Notes: generated by a model from the sequence alone, not told the origin. DNA of 9,110 nt from Pseudomonadota bacterium (GCA_021783525.1 JAJXTT010000045.1:1-9110); one strand, 5' to 3'; counted from the stretch's first letter, positions 1 through 5,901 are shown. Program-made: numbers and translations.

Positions 1-85
1 ATCCCGTCACACTTGTAACTCCCATCTCCCGATACCCGGGGCTTATATTACCTTCACGCCCCACAACCACCAAAGGAGAGTGACC

Positions 86-883
86 ATGACAAAGCATATC
101 ACCGGAACACGCAAGGACTGGCTCGCAGCGCGGCTCGAACTGCTCGAGGCCGAGAAGGAATTGACGCGGCGCAGCGACGAACTGGCGCGGCGGCGGCAGG
201 AGTTGCCGTGGGTCCGGATCGACAAGGACTATCGCTTCGAGACGGACGCGGGAATCGCCTCACTGGCAGATCTTTTCCAGGGGCGTTCGCAGCTCCTTGT
301 CTATCACTTCATGTTCGGGCCCGACTACAAGGCGGGGTGTGCAACTTGCTCCACGATTGCCGACGGATTCAACGGCTTCGCCGTGCACCTTGCCAACCAT
401 GACGTTACGCTTGCGGCGGTATCGCGGGCGCCGTTCGCAAAACTGCGAGCCTACAAGCGGCGAATGGGGTGGACGTTCCCCTGGGCGTCCTCGTCTGGCA
501 GCGACTTCAACGCCGACTTCAATAGCTCGTTCACGGAGGAGCAGCAGCGTACGGGCGGCATCGAATACAACTACCGCCGCGAGCCGGCGTGGCAGCAACG
601 CAGCGACGAGGGATTTGTGAGCCATATGTCGGGTGACCCTGTCAGTGTCAACGCGGCCATGACCGGAACCGACACGGCCACGTATACGCGCGAACGGCCA
701 GGCATGAGCGCGTTCGTGCTCGAGGACGGCGTCGTCTACCACACCTACTCCACTTATGCGCGCGGGCTGGATGGCCTCTGGGGCATGTACCAGTGGCTGG
801 ATCGCGCTCCCAAGGGGCGCAACGAGACGGGCGTCTGGTGGCAGCGCCACGACGAGTACGACAAGCGTCCGGTGACGGCGTGA
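86..883 (+). CDS. DUF899 family thioredoxin-like protein
   Basis: A 265-residue protein that I recognise as DUF899 (Pfam PF05988), a thioredoxin-fold-like family of unknown reaction. Residues 10-41 form the charged N-terminal helix typical of the family, leading into LPWVRIDKDYRF. The segment YHFMFGPDYKAGCATCST carries a C85-A-T-C88 pair where the family has its GCxxC motif, and the C-terminus has the usual aromatic-rich region (YSTYARGLDGLWGMYQWLD). No signal peptide or membrane segment is visible, so it is probably cytoplasmic. Start choice: GTG at 80 lies directly against the AGGAG (74-78), whereas ATG at 86 has a normal 7-base spacing, so I use 86. The stop overlaps the next gene's start by one base (TGATG), so the two genes are almost certainly co-transcribed and coupled. 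The family call is firm. A redox role is inferred only from the CxxC and fold. No convincing promoter is visible in bases 1-85. Confidence 0.93.
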   Translation: MTKHITGTRKDWLAARLELLEAEKELTRRSDELARRRQELPWVRIDKDYRFETDAGIASLADLFQGRSQLLVYHFMFGPDYKAGCATCSTIADGFNGFAVHLANHDVTLAAVSRAPFAKLRAYKRRMGWTFPWASSSGSDFNADFNSSFTEEQQRTGGIEYNYRREPAWQQRSDEGFVSHMSGDPVSVNAAMTGTDTATYTRERPGMSAFVLEDGVVYHTYSTYARGLDGLWGMYQWLDRAPKGRNETGVWWQRHDEYDKRPVTA

Positions 884-1710
884 TGTACGCGTCGCAGCTG
901 CGGGATGCGCGGCCGATGGTTTCCGGGCGCGCTTGGGAGCGTATCTTCCTTGGCGTCTCGGCACTGCTCTTCGCCGCCAGCACGACGGCGACCATCGCCT
1001 TGTGTGCGTCCATGTCAGCGATGGGCGAAATGCCGATGCCCGGCGGCTGGACGATGTCGATGGCGTGGATGCGCATGCCCGGGCAGACATGGCCCGGCGC
1101 CGCGGCGTCGTTCCTCGGCATGTGGGTCGCGATGATGGTGGCGATGATGCTGCCGTCCTTGACCGCGATGTTGTGGCGCTTCCGCAAGGCCGTCGCCGGG
1201 TCGGGCGAAACGCGCGTCGGCCGGCTGACTGCGCTCGCTGGCGGCGGGTACTTCCTCGTGTGGACCGTGTTCGGAATGGCTGCCTATCCGCTGGGCGTCG
1301 CGCTGGCGACGATGGAGATGCAACATCCGGGGCTGGCGCGTGCCGTGCCGATGGCTGTCGGCATGGTCGTCCTGATCGCGGGTGCGCTCCAGTTCAGCGC
1401 ATGGAAGACGCGCCATCTCGCCTGCTGCCGGGATCTGCCCGGTTACTGCCGCACACTGCCAGCGTCCGCCGGCACGGCCTGGCGATACGGCTTGCACCTT
1501 GGTCTCCACTGCGGCCGCTGCTGTGCCGGCCTGAATGCGATCCTGCTGGCTGCCGGTGTCATGGACCTTCGCGTGATGGCTGTCGTGGCGTCAGCCATCA
1601 CGCTCGAACGTCTCGCACCGGCCGGTGAACGCGTCGCCCGTGTCATCGGGGCTGTTGCCCTTGGGGCAGGTTTGTTTCTGATCGTGCGTGCAGCAGGGTT
1701 GCTGCAGTGA
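883..1710 (+). CDS. DUF2182 family integral membrane protein, predicted metal-binding
   Basis: A 275-residue membrane protein that I recognise as DUF2182 (PF09948), often labelled a predicted metal-binding integral membrane protein. About six hydrophobic segments can be read: roughly residues 15-40, 72-98, 113-142, 150-174, 205-230 and 250-273. A loop at about residues 44-68 is strikingly Met-rich (MSAMGEMPMP, then WTMSMAWMRMPG). Further conserved features are MWVAMMVAMMLPS, the QFSAWKTRHLACCR segment (C181, C182) and GLHLGLHCGRCC (H209, C210, C213, C214). Met and Cys clusters in membrane segments suggest a soft metal such as copper, but this is inference. The open frame extends upstream to 793, but the true start is ATG 883, because the hydrophobic core begins soon after it and the TGATG junction couples it to the DUF899 gene. 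It has no strong ribosome site of its own. No rho-independent terminator is seen in the 11 bases before the convergent lipoprotein gene. Confidence 0.92.
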   Translation: MYASQLRDARPMVSGRAWERIFLGVSALLFAASTTATIALCASMSAMGEMPMPGGWTMSMAWMRMPGQTWPGAAASFLGMWVAMMVAMMLPSLTAMLWRFRKAVAGSGETRVGRLTALAGGGYFLVWTVFGMAAYPLGVALATMEMQHPGLARAVPMAVGMVVLIAGALQFSAWKTRHLACCRDLPGYCRTLPASAGTAWRYGLHLGLHCGRCCAGLNAILLAAGVMDLRVMAVVASAITLERLAPAGERVARVIGAVALGAGLFLIVRAAGLLQ

Positions 1711-1721
1711 TAACGACAGGA

Positions 1722-2054
1722 TCAGGGCCGGCATTTGTACATCTTGAACGCCCGCTTGCCGTATTCAGACGATTCACCCTTCACGACCGTATCTGCCCCC
1801 GCATCAACAGCTTCATTGCGCGCCAACTGAAACAGATTTGCTTCCACGTCCTTTTCAATTCGATATTTTGAAAAGACGCTGACGATGACAGTCCCCTTGG
1901 ACTGACAGCTACGCACCTGACTTGCTTCCGCCAGAGTCACTTGATCCGCTCCTTCGTGAACCCCGATGAAAATGTTGTTTGCACATCCGCTCAATCCGCC
2001 AAACAGCGGCAGCATAAAAAAAACGATAGCTGATATTCCTTTTTTAAACTGCAT
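1722..2054 (-). CDS. Small DUF4156-type outer-membrane lipoprotein
   Basis: A 110-residue protein with a clear lipoprotein signal: a basic MQFKK start, a hydrophobic stretch to about residue 20, and the lipobox L21-S-G-C24. The residues after the Cys are A-N, with no Asp at +2, so sorting to the outer membrane is expected. The mature part (VTLAEASQVRSCQSKGTVIVSVFSK, then EANLFQLARNEAVDAGADTVV) matches the DUF4156 pattern, in which a Cys-containing beta segment precedes a helix ending in GA(D/N)xV. The last residues are MYKCRP, so two Cys of the mature domain (in SCQSK and YKCRP) could pair in the periplasm. Function is unknown. The start is ATG at 2054, with GGGAG (2061-2065 on the minus strand) six bases upstream. 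It converges tail to tail with the DUF2182 gene, 11 bases apart, and looks monocistronic. Base composition is more AT-rich than block 86-1710. Family assignment rests on pattern memory, so a related lipoprotein family is possible. Confidence 0.82.
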   Translation of the reverse strand: MQFKKGISAIVFFMLPLFGGLSGCANNIFIGVHEGADQVTLAEASQVRSCQSKGTVIVSVFSKYRIEKDVEANLFQLARNEAVDAGADTVVKGESSEYGKRAFKMYKCRP

Positions 2055-2440
2055 GACAAACTCCCGATAGTCGCTTCAAAAATCATCAGATCCGATATGA
2101 GTGCTGGACGGCAATGCCGTTAACCAGAATGCACGTCAACAGTATCGCGGCGCACTTTATAGCAAATTGGGTAGAGGCATTGGGGAAAAATTGAATGACT
2201 GCATAGGTCGGGCGATAGATATCCCAGGTGGCTGCTATCATGCAATCTGCCAACTGGGTATGACTGCAGAAACCGGTCAGTTTACATCATTCGCCACTGG
2301 CCGCTTTGCGTCACGCAATATGGCGATTAGTGTAGATCGTGTTCACCCTAAAGGGTACGAGAGCGCAGCGTAACCCGACATGAATTCAAAACAACGTCGG
2401 GTTACGCGATGAAACCGCTAACCCGACCTACGGACTAGAT
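2055..2440. other. Gene-poor stretch, no convincing coding region
   Basis: Between the lipoprotein gene and the lipase there is no recognisable gene. A 90-codon frame from GTG 2101 to 2373 exists, but it has no ribosome site and no recognisable family, and it ends inside the REP-like repeat, so I treat it as chance or as the remains of a decayed gene. The first 60 bases should hold the lipoprotein promoter (minus strand), but I see no good -35/-10 pair. The last part is occupied by the inverted repeat described separately. Confidence 0.6.
2368..2427. repeat. REP-like inverted repeat, three arms of the GTCGGGTTA/TAACCCGAC type
   Basis: A perfect 12-base inverted repeat: GCGTAACCCGAC at 2368-2379 and its complement GTCGGGTTACGC at 2396-2407, with a 16-base loop. 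A third arm, TAACCCGAC at 2419-2427, can also pair with bases 2396-2404, so two alternative hairpins share the middle arm. The flank CCTACGG continues the pattern. This resembles the dispersed GTCGGGTTACGC...TAACCCGACCTACG intergenic repeats familiar from many proteobacterial genomes. No transposase is linked to it here. Confidence 0.8.
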
Positions 2441-2548
2441 ATGATTACCGAAACTAGCCAGCGGCTATTGAAGGTTTGCCAAGAACAGCTAAATACCGTG
2501 CACAATAAGCGCATTGATAAATATGGATGGCATGGAACCATACAATAA
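2441..2548 (+). CDS. Possible 35-residue leader ORF overlapping the lipase start
   Basis: An open frame from ATG 2441 to TAA 2546-2548 encodes MITETSQRLLKVCQEQLN followed by a short basic/aromatic tail. It overlaps the lipase N-terminus in another frame. The only ribosome-site-like bases are a weak GGA about seven bases upstream. The peptide has helix-like spacing but matches nothing I recognise. It could be a coupled leader ORF for the lipase, which lacks its own strong ribosome site, a fragment of an older gene, or chance. I list it mainly because the lipase start is otherwise hard to explain. Confidence 0.15.
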   Translation: MITETSQRLLKVCQEQLNTVHNKRIDKYGWHGTIQ

Positions 2549-3281
2549 CAATATTACCTTTTCCATCGACCTTCCAAAGAAGGGCGTCTTGAACGGGAAT
2601 TTGTTGTTTGCGGCGATTCTTTCGAAAATGGCCTACAACCGTAACGACTACGTAAACGTGACATTTTCAGATGGAATTATCACTCCCTTCGATTTTGAGA
2701 CAGTTAAGGGAATTCGCTTTGAAAACTCAGATGTAGTTGCAATTATCTTTACTGGCTCGCAAACATGGAAGGATTGGAAATCTAATCTTGATATCCGCAA
2801 AGTAAAAACGCACGTTGGAGATGTCCATTCGGGTTTTCTCAATTCTATAGCATCAATTGAATGCAACACGGTTCCCTTTACCAGACCATCTGGAGAAAAC
2901 GTAGAGCTGACCTCAATTAAAATCACAGTGCTGCCATGTATTGAATCCTTAGTCACCTCTAATAAACCTATTGTTTTTGGCGGACACAGTAGAGGTGGAG
3001 CGCAAGCGCAACTAGTTGCAGCGCTTCTTCATGAAAAATACAAAAATGTTCATTCGGTTTACGCTTTTGGCTCTCCTAAATTAGGGGGGCCAGAATGGGC
3101 AAGTTGGTGGAAGCAGGCAAAATTGCCGCTATATAACATTCGCTATGGCAACGATATTGTTACTGAATTTCCACCATCGTCATTTCGCGAAGCCATATGG
3201 GCCTTTTATTGTCTATTAATTTCTGCATGTCGTCTTGTAACTCGCAAGATTTTCGCAAGGTTCAAAAGGCAAGCAAAGTGA
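2523..3281 (+). CDS. Lipase class 3-like alpha/beta hydrolase, possibly inactive
   Basis: A 252-residue protein with the Lipase_3 (PF01764) pattern: VVAIIFTGSQTWKDWKSNLD (oxyanion region), the VHSGFLNSI motif, the nucleophile elbow VFGGHSRGGAQAQLVAALL with Ser156, then YAFGSPKLGG, and YNIRYGNDIVTEFPPS with the candidate catalytic Asp211. The family normally has a catalytic His shortly after this Asp, but the remaining 41 residues contain none. They instead form a hydrophobic segment (AIWAFYCLLISACRLV) and a basic tail (TRKIFARFKRQAK), which could be a C-terminal membrane anchor or the result of a frameshift. No signal peptide is visible. The start is uncertain: TTG 2514, ATG 2523 and ATG 2532 are all in frame and none has a good ribosome site; I chose the first ATG. 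Codons are AT-rich compared with all neighbours, and repeats lie on both sides, suggesting a transferred gene. The substrate is unknown. Confidence 0.8.
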   Translation: MDGMEPYNNNITFSIDLPKKGVLNGNLLFAAILSKMAYNRNDYVNVTFSDGIITPFDFETVKGIRFENSDVVAIIFTGSQTWKDWKSNLDIRKVKTHVGDVHSGFLNSIASIECNTVPFTRPSGENVELTSIKITVLPCIESLVTSNKPIVFGGHSRGGAQAQLVAALLHEKYKNVHSVYAFGSPKLGGPEWASWWKQAKLPLYNIRYGNDIVTEFPPSSFREAIWAFYCLLISACRLVTRKIFARFKRQAK

Positions 3282-3627
3282 ATTGCATGAAGAAATCGCG
3301 ACCAATAGATTGTTGAGTTATCTTGGTTTATGAACTGAAAATCGTGAAAGGCACGCGTAGGATGCAATAACCAAAGGGCGTTGCGCCGGACTCAATTTTC
3401 GGTGCAATGCGCTTCGCTTATTGCAACCCTACAACAGCTGAAACCACCAATTTTCGGGAAGTTGCAGTGTCCGCTTCGAGTTAGTTCTTCCGACCGCCAC
3501 AGTCCACCTTACATGCAATTCAATTTCCGATCTCATAAGCGCGAAGCATGCAGATACCATTGCAATAATCTAACTGATCGCGTCGGATCATTTCCCAAGT
3601 TACTACAGCATGAAGAACGACTGTCGT
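3282..3627. other. Intergenic stretch without a recognisable gene
   Basis: It holds the REP-like repeat at 3357-3432 and otherwise nothing I can name. A 94-codon frame at 3381-3665 begins inside the repeat and runs antisense over the DUF779 stop. It has no ribosome site and an unlikely composition, so I do not call it. The part from 3440 to 3610 could be the remains of a decayed gene, since no intact frame is recognisable on either strand. Confidence 0.6.
3357..3432. repeat. REP-like imperfect inverted repeat, GTAGGATGCAATAA type
   Basis: The outer arms are GTAGG-a-TGCAATAA (3357-3370) and TTATTGCA-ac-CCTAC (3418-3432), which pair over 8 and 5 bases with a small internal loop. Inner bases also pair imperfectly (TTGCGCC at 3381-3387 against GGTGCAA at 3401-3407). 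The element resembles dispersed GTAGGATGCAATAA...TTATTGCATCCTAC intergenic repeats common in proteobacteria. It belongs to a different family from the repeat at 2368-2427, on the other side of the lipase gene. Confidence 0.75.
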
Positions 3628-3629
3628 TC
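3615..3629 (-). terminator. Short perfect hairpin over the DUF779 stop codon
   Basis: GAACGAC (3615-3621) and GTCGTTC (3623-3629) form a perfect dyad that includes part of the DUF779 stop codon. Read on the minus strand it is followed by TTC rather than a real T-run, and the effective stem is about five pairs around a 5-base loop. It may act as a weak terminator or mRNA 3' end stabiliser for the aldehyde dehydrogenase-DUF779 unit. Evidence is thin. Confidence 0.3.
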
Positions 3630-3987
3630 ACTCCGCTATTAACTCAGCCCACTCTGCATCGGTAAACACGCGCGACCTTGTGTGGAATGCCTTGCCCTCC
3701 GGCCCCTCCAGCGAAAACGTGCCGCCCCGTCCCTCGATCACGTCGATGATCAGCTGGGTGTGCTTCCAGTATTCGTATTGCGACTTGCTGATGTAAAACG
3801 GGCAGCCGCCGATCTCGCCCAGGTATTCGTCGCCCGCGCCTATCGTGATCTCGCCGGGCAGGTAGCAGTTGGCGGCGCTGTTGTCGCAGCAGCCGCCCGA
3901 CTGGTGGAACATCAGGTCACCGTGCTTCTGTTTCAGCAACGCGATCAGTTCGAGTGCAGCCTCCGTCGCGATCACTTTTTCAACCAT
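3628..3987 (-). CDS. DUF779 family protein, aldehyde dehydrogenase companion
   Basis: A 119-residue soluble protein that I recognise as DUF779 (PF05610), a family of unknown function commonly encoded next to AldB/ExaC-type aldehyde dehydrogenases. The family signature is clear: FHQSGGCCDNSAANCYLPGE with C33, C34 and C41, then GEIGGCPFYISKSQYEYWKH with C62, and a C-terminal GRGGTFSLEGPEGKAFHTRSRVF. The four Cys and the HxSGGCC motif hint at metal binding or redox chemistry, but this is inference. The open frame extends to a TTG at 4002. I prefer ATG 3987, because GGAG (3995-3998 on the minus strand) is suitably spaced from it while the TTG overlaps that site. It lies 260 bases downstream of the dehydrogenase on the same strand, separated by repeats and a terminator-like hairpin whose T-run directly abuts its ribosome site. 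Confidence 0.93.
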   Translation of the reverse strand: MVEKVIATEAALELIALLKQKHGDLMFHQSGGCCDNSAANCYLPGEITIGAGDEYLGEIGGCPFYISKSQYEYWKHTQLIIDVIEGRGGTFSLEGPEGKAFHTRSRVFTDAEWAELIAE

Positions 3988-4000
3988 GATTTCAGTCTCC

Positions 4001-4029
4001 AAAAAATACGGGGCGGTTGCCCGCCCCGT
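4001..4029 (-). terminator. Rho-independent terminator or attenuator ahead of DUF779
   Basis: ACGGGGCGG (4008-4016) and CCGCCCCGT (4021-4029) form a perfect 9-base, GC-rich stem with a 4-base loop. On the minus strand the stem is followed by A then six T (4001-4006), the classic intrinsic terminator layout. It ends transcription coming from the aldehyde dehydrogenase gene. Because DUF779's GGAG ribosome site begins just after the T-run, it also sits in the DUF779 leader and could set how much readthrough DUF779 receives. On the + strand there is no T-run. Confidence 0.85.
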
Positions 4030-4070
4030 TACGAAATTAGAAGTAGCAGTCCATCAAGCGGCTACTAAAT

Positions 4071-4220
4071 CATTCGTCACACCGGCACAGGCCGGTGTCC
4101 AGTCAATTGATACACTGGATTCCGGCAAACCCTCACCTCAATCCTCTCCCGAAGGGAGAGGAGGCGATTGCTCTTTCCCCCTCTGGAGGAAAGTTGGATA
4201 GAGGGCTGGCCGGAATGACG
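4071..4220. repeat. Mosaic of nested intergenic repeats between aldehyde dehydrogenase and DUF779
   Basis: Two GTCATTCCGGC-type units lie together. The first is a hairpin, ACACCGGC (4079-4086) and GCCGGTGT (4091-4098) with loop ACAG. The second has arms ATTCCGGC (4119-4126) and GCCGGAAT (4209-4216) that are pushed apart by about 80 bases of a different, pyrimidine/purine-striped element (listed separately). Between the units, CCAGT (4099-4103) and ACTGG (4114-4118) form a further dyad around TCAATTGA. This reads as one repeat inserted inside another. Both kinds resemble dispersed intergenic repeats of proteobacteria, and no transposase is present. Confidence 0.75.
4131..4204. repeat. CCTCTCCC/GGGAGAGG stem-loop element nested in another repeat
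   Basis: CCTCTCCC (4143-4150) and GGGAGAGG (4154-4161) form a perfect 8-base stem with loop GAA. Outer parts CCTCACCTCAATCC (4131-4144) and the GGA...GTTGGATAGAGG tract ending at 4204 are roughly complementary, which suggests a larger imperfect inverted repeat of the known CCTCACCCCAACCCTCTCCC type. It interrupts the ATTCCGGC...GCCGGAAT repeat around it. Confidence 0.7.
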
Positions 4221-4247
4221 ACATCTTTTATGTGAGGCAAGCTCCAC

Positions 4248-5768
4248 TCAGAAGAATCCCAGTTTCTGCTCGCTGTAGCTCACCAGCAGGTTCTTCGTTT
4301 GCTGGTAGTGGTCGAGCATCATCTTGTGGGTCTCGCGTCCGATGCCGGACTCCTTGTAGCCACCGAATGCCGCACCGGCTGCGTAGTCGTGGTAGCAGTT
4401 GGTCCACACGCGGCCCGCTTTGATGGCACGGCCCATGCGATAGGCCACGTTGCCGTTGCGGCTCCATACGCCCGCGCCGAGTCCGTACAGGGTGTCGTTG
4501 GCGATCGCCAGCGCATCTGCCTCGTCCTTGAATGTGGTCACTGCCAGCACCGGCCCGAAGATCTCTTCCTGGAAGATGCGCATCTTGTTGTGGCCCTTGA
4601 ACAATGTCGGCTGCACGTAATAACCGCCTTCCAGATCGCCGCCCAGATGTGCCTGTGCGCCGCCGGCCAGCACTTTGGCGCCTTCCTGTTTGCCGAGGTC
4701 GAGGTAGGACAGTATCTTGGTCAGCTGTTCCTTCGATGCCTGTGCACCCATCATGGTTTCGGTGTCGAGCGGGTTGCCCTGCTTGATGGCGGCAACGCGC
4801 TTCAGCACGCGGTCCATGAACTTGTCGTAGATGGACTCGTGAATGATCGCGCGCGACGGACAGGTGCACACTTCGCCCTGGTTGAAGGCGAACAGCACGA
4901 GACCTTCGATCGCCTTGTCCAGGAAGCCGTCATCCTTGTCCATGACATCGGCAAAGAAGATGTTGGGCGACTTGCCGCCCAGTTCCAGCGTGGCAGGGAT
5001 CAGGTTGTTCGCTGCGGCCTGGGCGATGACGCGGCCCGTGGTGGTGGAACCGGTGAAGGCGATCTTGGCGATGCGCTTGCTGGTTGCGAGCGGCATGCCG
5101 GCTTCGCGCCCGAAACCGTTGACGATATTCAGCACGCCCGGTGGCAGCAGGTCGGCGATCAGGTCGGCCAGGATCAGGATGCTGATCGGTGTGGACTCGG
5201 CCGGTTTCAGCACCACGCAGTTACCGGCACCCAGGGCGGGCGCCAGTTTCCATGCCGCCATCAGGATGGGGAAGTTCCACGGGATGATCTGCCCGACGAC
5301 GCCGAGCGGTTCATGGAAGTGATAGGCGACCGTGTTCTCGTTGATCTCGGACATGTTGCCTTCCTGCGCGCGCAGGCAACCGGCGAAGTAACGGAAGTGA
5401 TCGACGCTCAATGGAATATCCGCATTCAGCGTCTCGCGTATCGCCTTGCCGTTGTCGACCGTTTCGGCATAGGCCAGCACTTCGAGGTTGGCTTCGATGC
5501 GGTCGGCGATCTTCAGCAAAATGTTGGAACGCTCGGTGATCGAAGTCTTGCCCCACGCGTCGGCTGCGGCATGCGCCGCATCGAGCGCCAGTTCGATGTC
5601 CTCGGCACCGGAACGCGCAGCCTTGGTATAGGGCTTGCCGGTGACCGGCGTCAGCACGTCGAAATATTGGCCTTTGATCGGGGCGACCCACTTGCCGCCG
5701 ATGAAATTGTCATATTGTTTTTTGAAAGCGATCTTGGCACCGGCGGTGCCTGGGGCTGAGTAAATCAT
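4248..5768 (-). CDS. NAD-dependent aldehyde dehydrogenase, AldB/ExaC/AcoD type
   Basis: A 506-residue cytoplasmic enzyme that oxidises an aldehyde, most likely acetaldehyde or another short aldehyde, to the acid using NAD(P). The MIYSAPG...FIGGKWVAP start, full length and C-terminal end fit the AldB/ExaC (acetaldehyde dehydrogenase II) group. Visible motifs are IPWNFP with N165, the cofactor-binding FTGSTTTG, LELGGKSPNIFF with general base E262, FNQGEVCTCPSR with catalytic C301 (C303 nearby), and EEIFGPVL. All key residues are intact. The open frame extends to 5936, but ATG 5768 is the start: AGGAG sits just upstream on the minus strand and the homologous N-terminus begins here. It is transcribed divergently from an AcoR-type activator, with a candidate sigma-54 promoter at 5844-5860, and is followed by DUF779. 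This context supports induction by an aldehyde or acetoin-like signal. Exact substrate cannot be read from sequence; aldB and exaC are both possible symbols. Confidence 0.95.
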   Translation of the reverse strand: MIYSAPGTAGAKIAFKKQYDNFIGGKWVAPIKGQYFDVLTPVTGKPYTKAARSGAEDIELALDAAHAAADAWGKTSITERSNILLKIADRIEANLEVLAYAETVDNGKAIRETLNADIPLSVDHFRYFAGCLRAQEGNMSEINENTVAYHFHEPLGVVGQIIPWNFPILMAAWKLAPALGAGNCVVLKPAESTPISILILADLIADLLPPGVLNIVNGFGREAGMPLATSKRIAKIAFTGSTTTGRVIAQAAANNLIPATLELGGKSPNIFFADVMDKDDGFLDKAIEGLVLFAFNQGEVCTCPSRAIIHESIYDKFMDRVLKRVAAIKQGNPLDTETMMGAQASKEQLTKILSYLDLGKQEGAKVLAGGAQAHLGGDLEGGYYVQPTLFKGHNKMRIFQEEIFGPVLAVTTFKDEADALAIANDTLYGLGAGVWSRNGNVAYRMGRAIKAGRVWTNCYHDYAAGAAFGGYKESGIGRETHKMMLDHYQQTKNLLVSYSEQKLGFF

Positions 5769-5843
5769 GTGCTTCTCCTCTATTTTCGTGTGTATTGACG
5801 ATGGACTAGGATCGTTGCCTATACGATGTTGCAATCCTGATGT

Positions 5844-5860
5844 CTCAAGTAACGTGCCAA
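5844..5860 (-). promoter_or_regulatory. Candidate sigma-54 (-24/-12) promoter for aldehyde dehydrogenase
   Basis: The minus strand reads TTGGCACGTTACTTGAG. The -24 half (TGGCACG) matches the consensus exactly, spacing is correct (four bases, then TTG), and the -12 half is TTGAG instead of TTGC, so the usual -12 GC is GA. It lies about 76 bases upstream of the dehydrogenase ATG and faces it. The neighbouring activator has an intact GAFTGA loop, which supports the call. The imperfect -12 element suggests a weak or tightly controlled promoter. Confidence 0.75.
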
Positions 5861-5901
5861 GGCGGGCAGAGCTGTTAGCTCGTTGATTCAGCGCGATATA
5901 C

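Noticed and set aside
80..85. GTG start for the DUF899 protein.
   Set aside because: It lies immediately against AGGAG with no spacer; ATG 86 has normal spacing.
260..1090. A 276-codon minus-strand frame across the DUF899 and DUF2182 genes.
   Set aside because: Antisense shadow with Arg/Ala/Ser-rich translation and no ribosome site; both + strand genes are recognisable families.
2101..2373. A 90-codon GTG-started frame.
   Set aside because: No ribosome site or family resemblance, and its 3' end lies in a REP-like repeat.
3381..3665. A 94-codon + strand frame after the lipase.
   Set aside because: Starts inside a repeat and ends antisense over DUF779; no coding signature.
4071..4220. CRISPR-like or attC-like repeat array between DUF779 and the dehydrogenase.
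   Set aside because: The repeats are not evenly spaced direct repeats with unique spacers, and no cas or integrase gene is present; they fit nested REP-type elements.
4299..5759. A 486-codon open frame antisense to the aldehyde dehydrogenase.
   Set aside because: Shadow frame created by the GC-rich codons of a fully conserved dehydrogenase on the other strand; its translation resembles no protein family.
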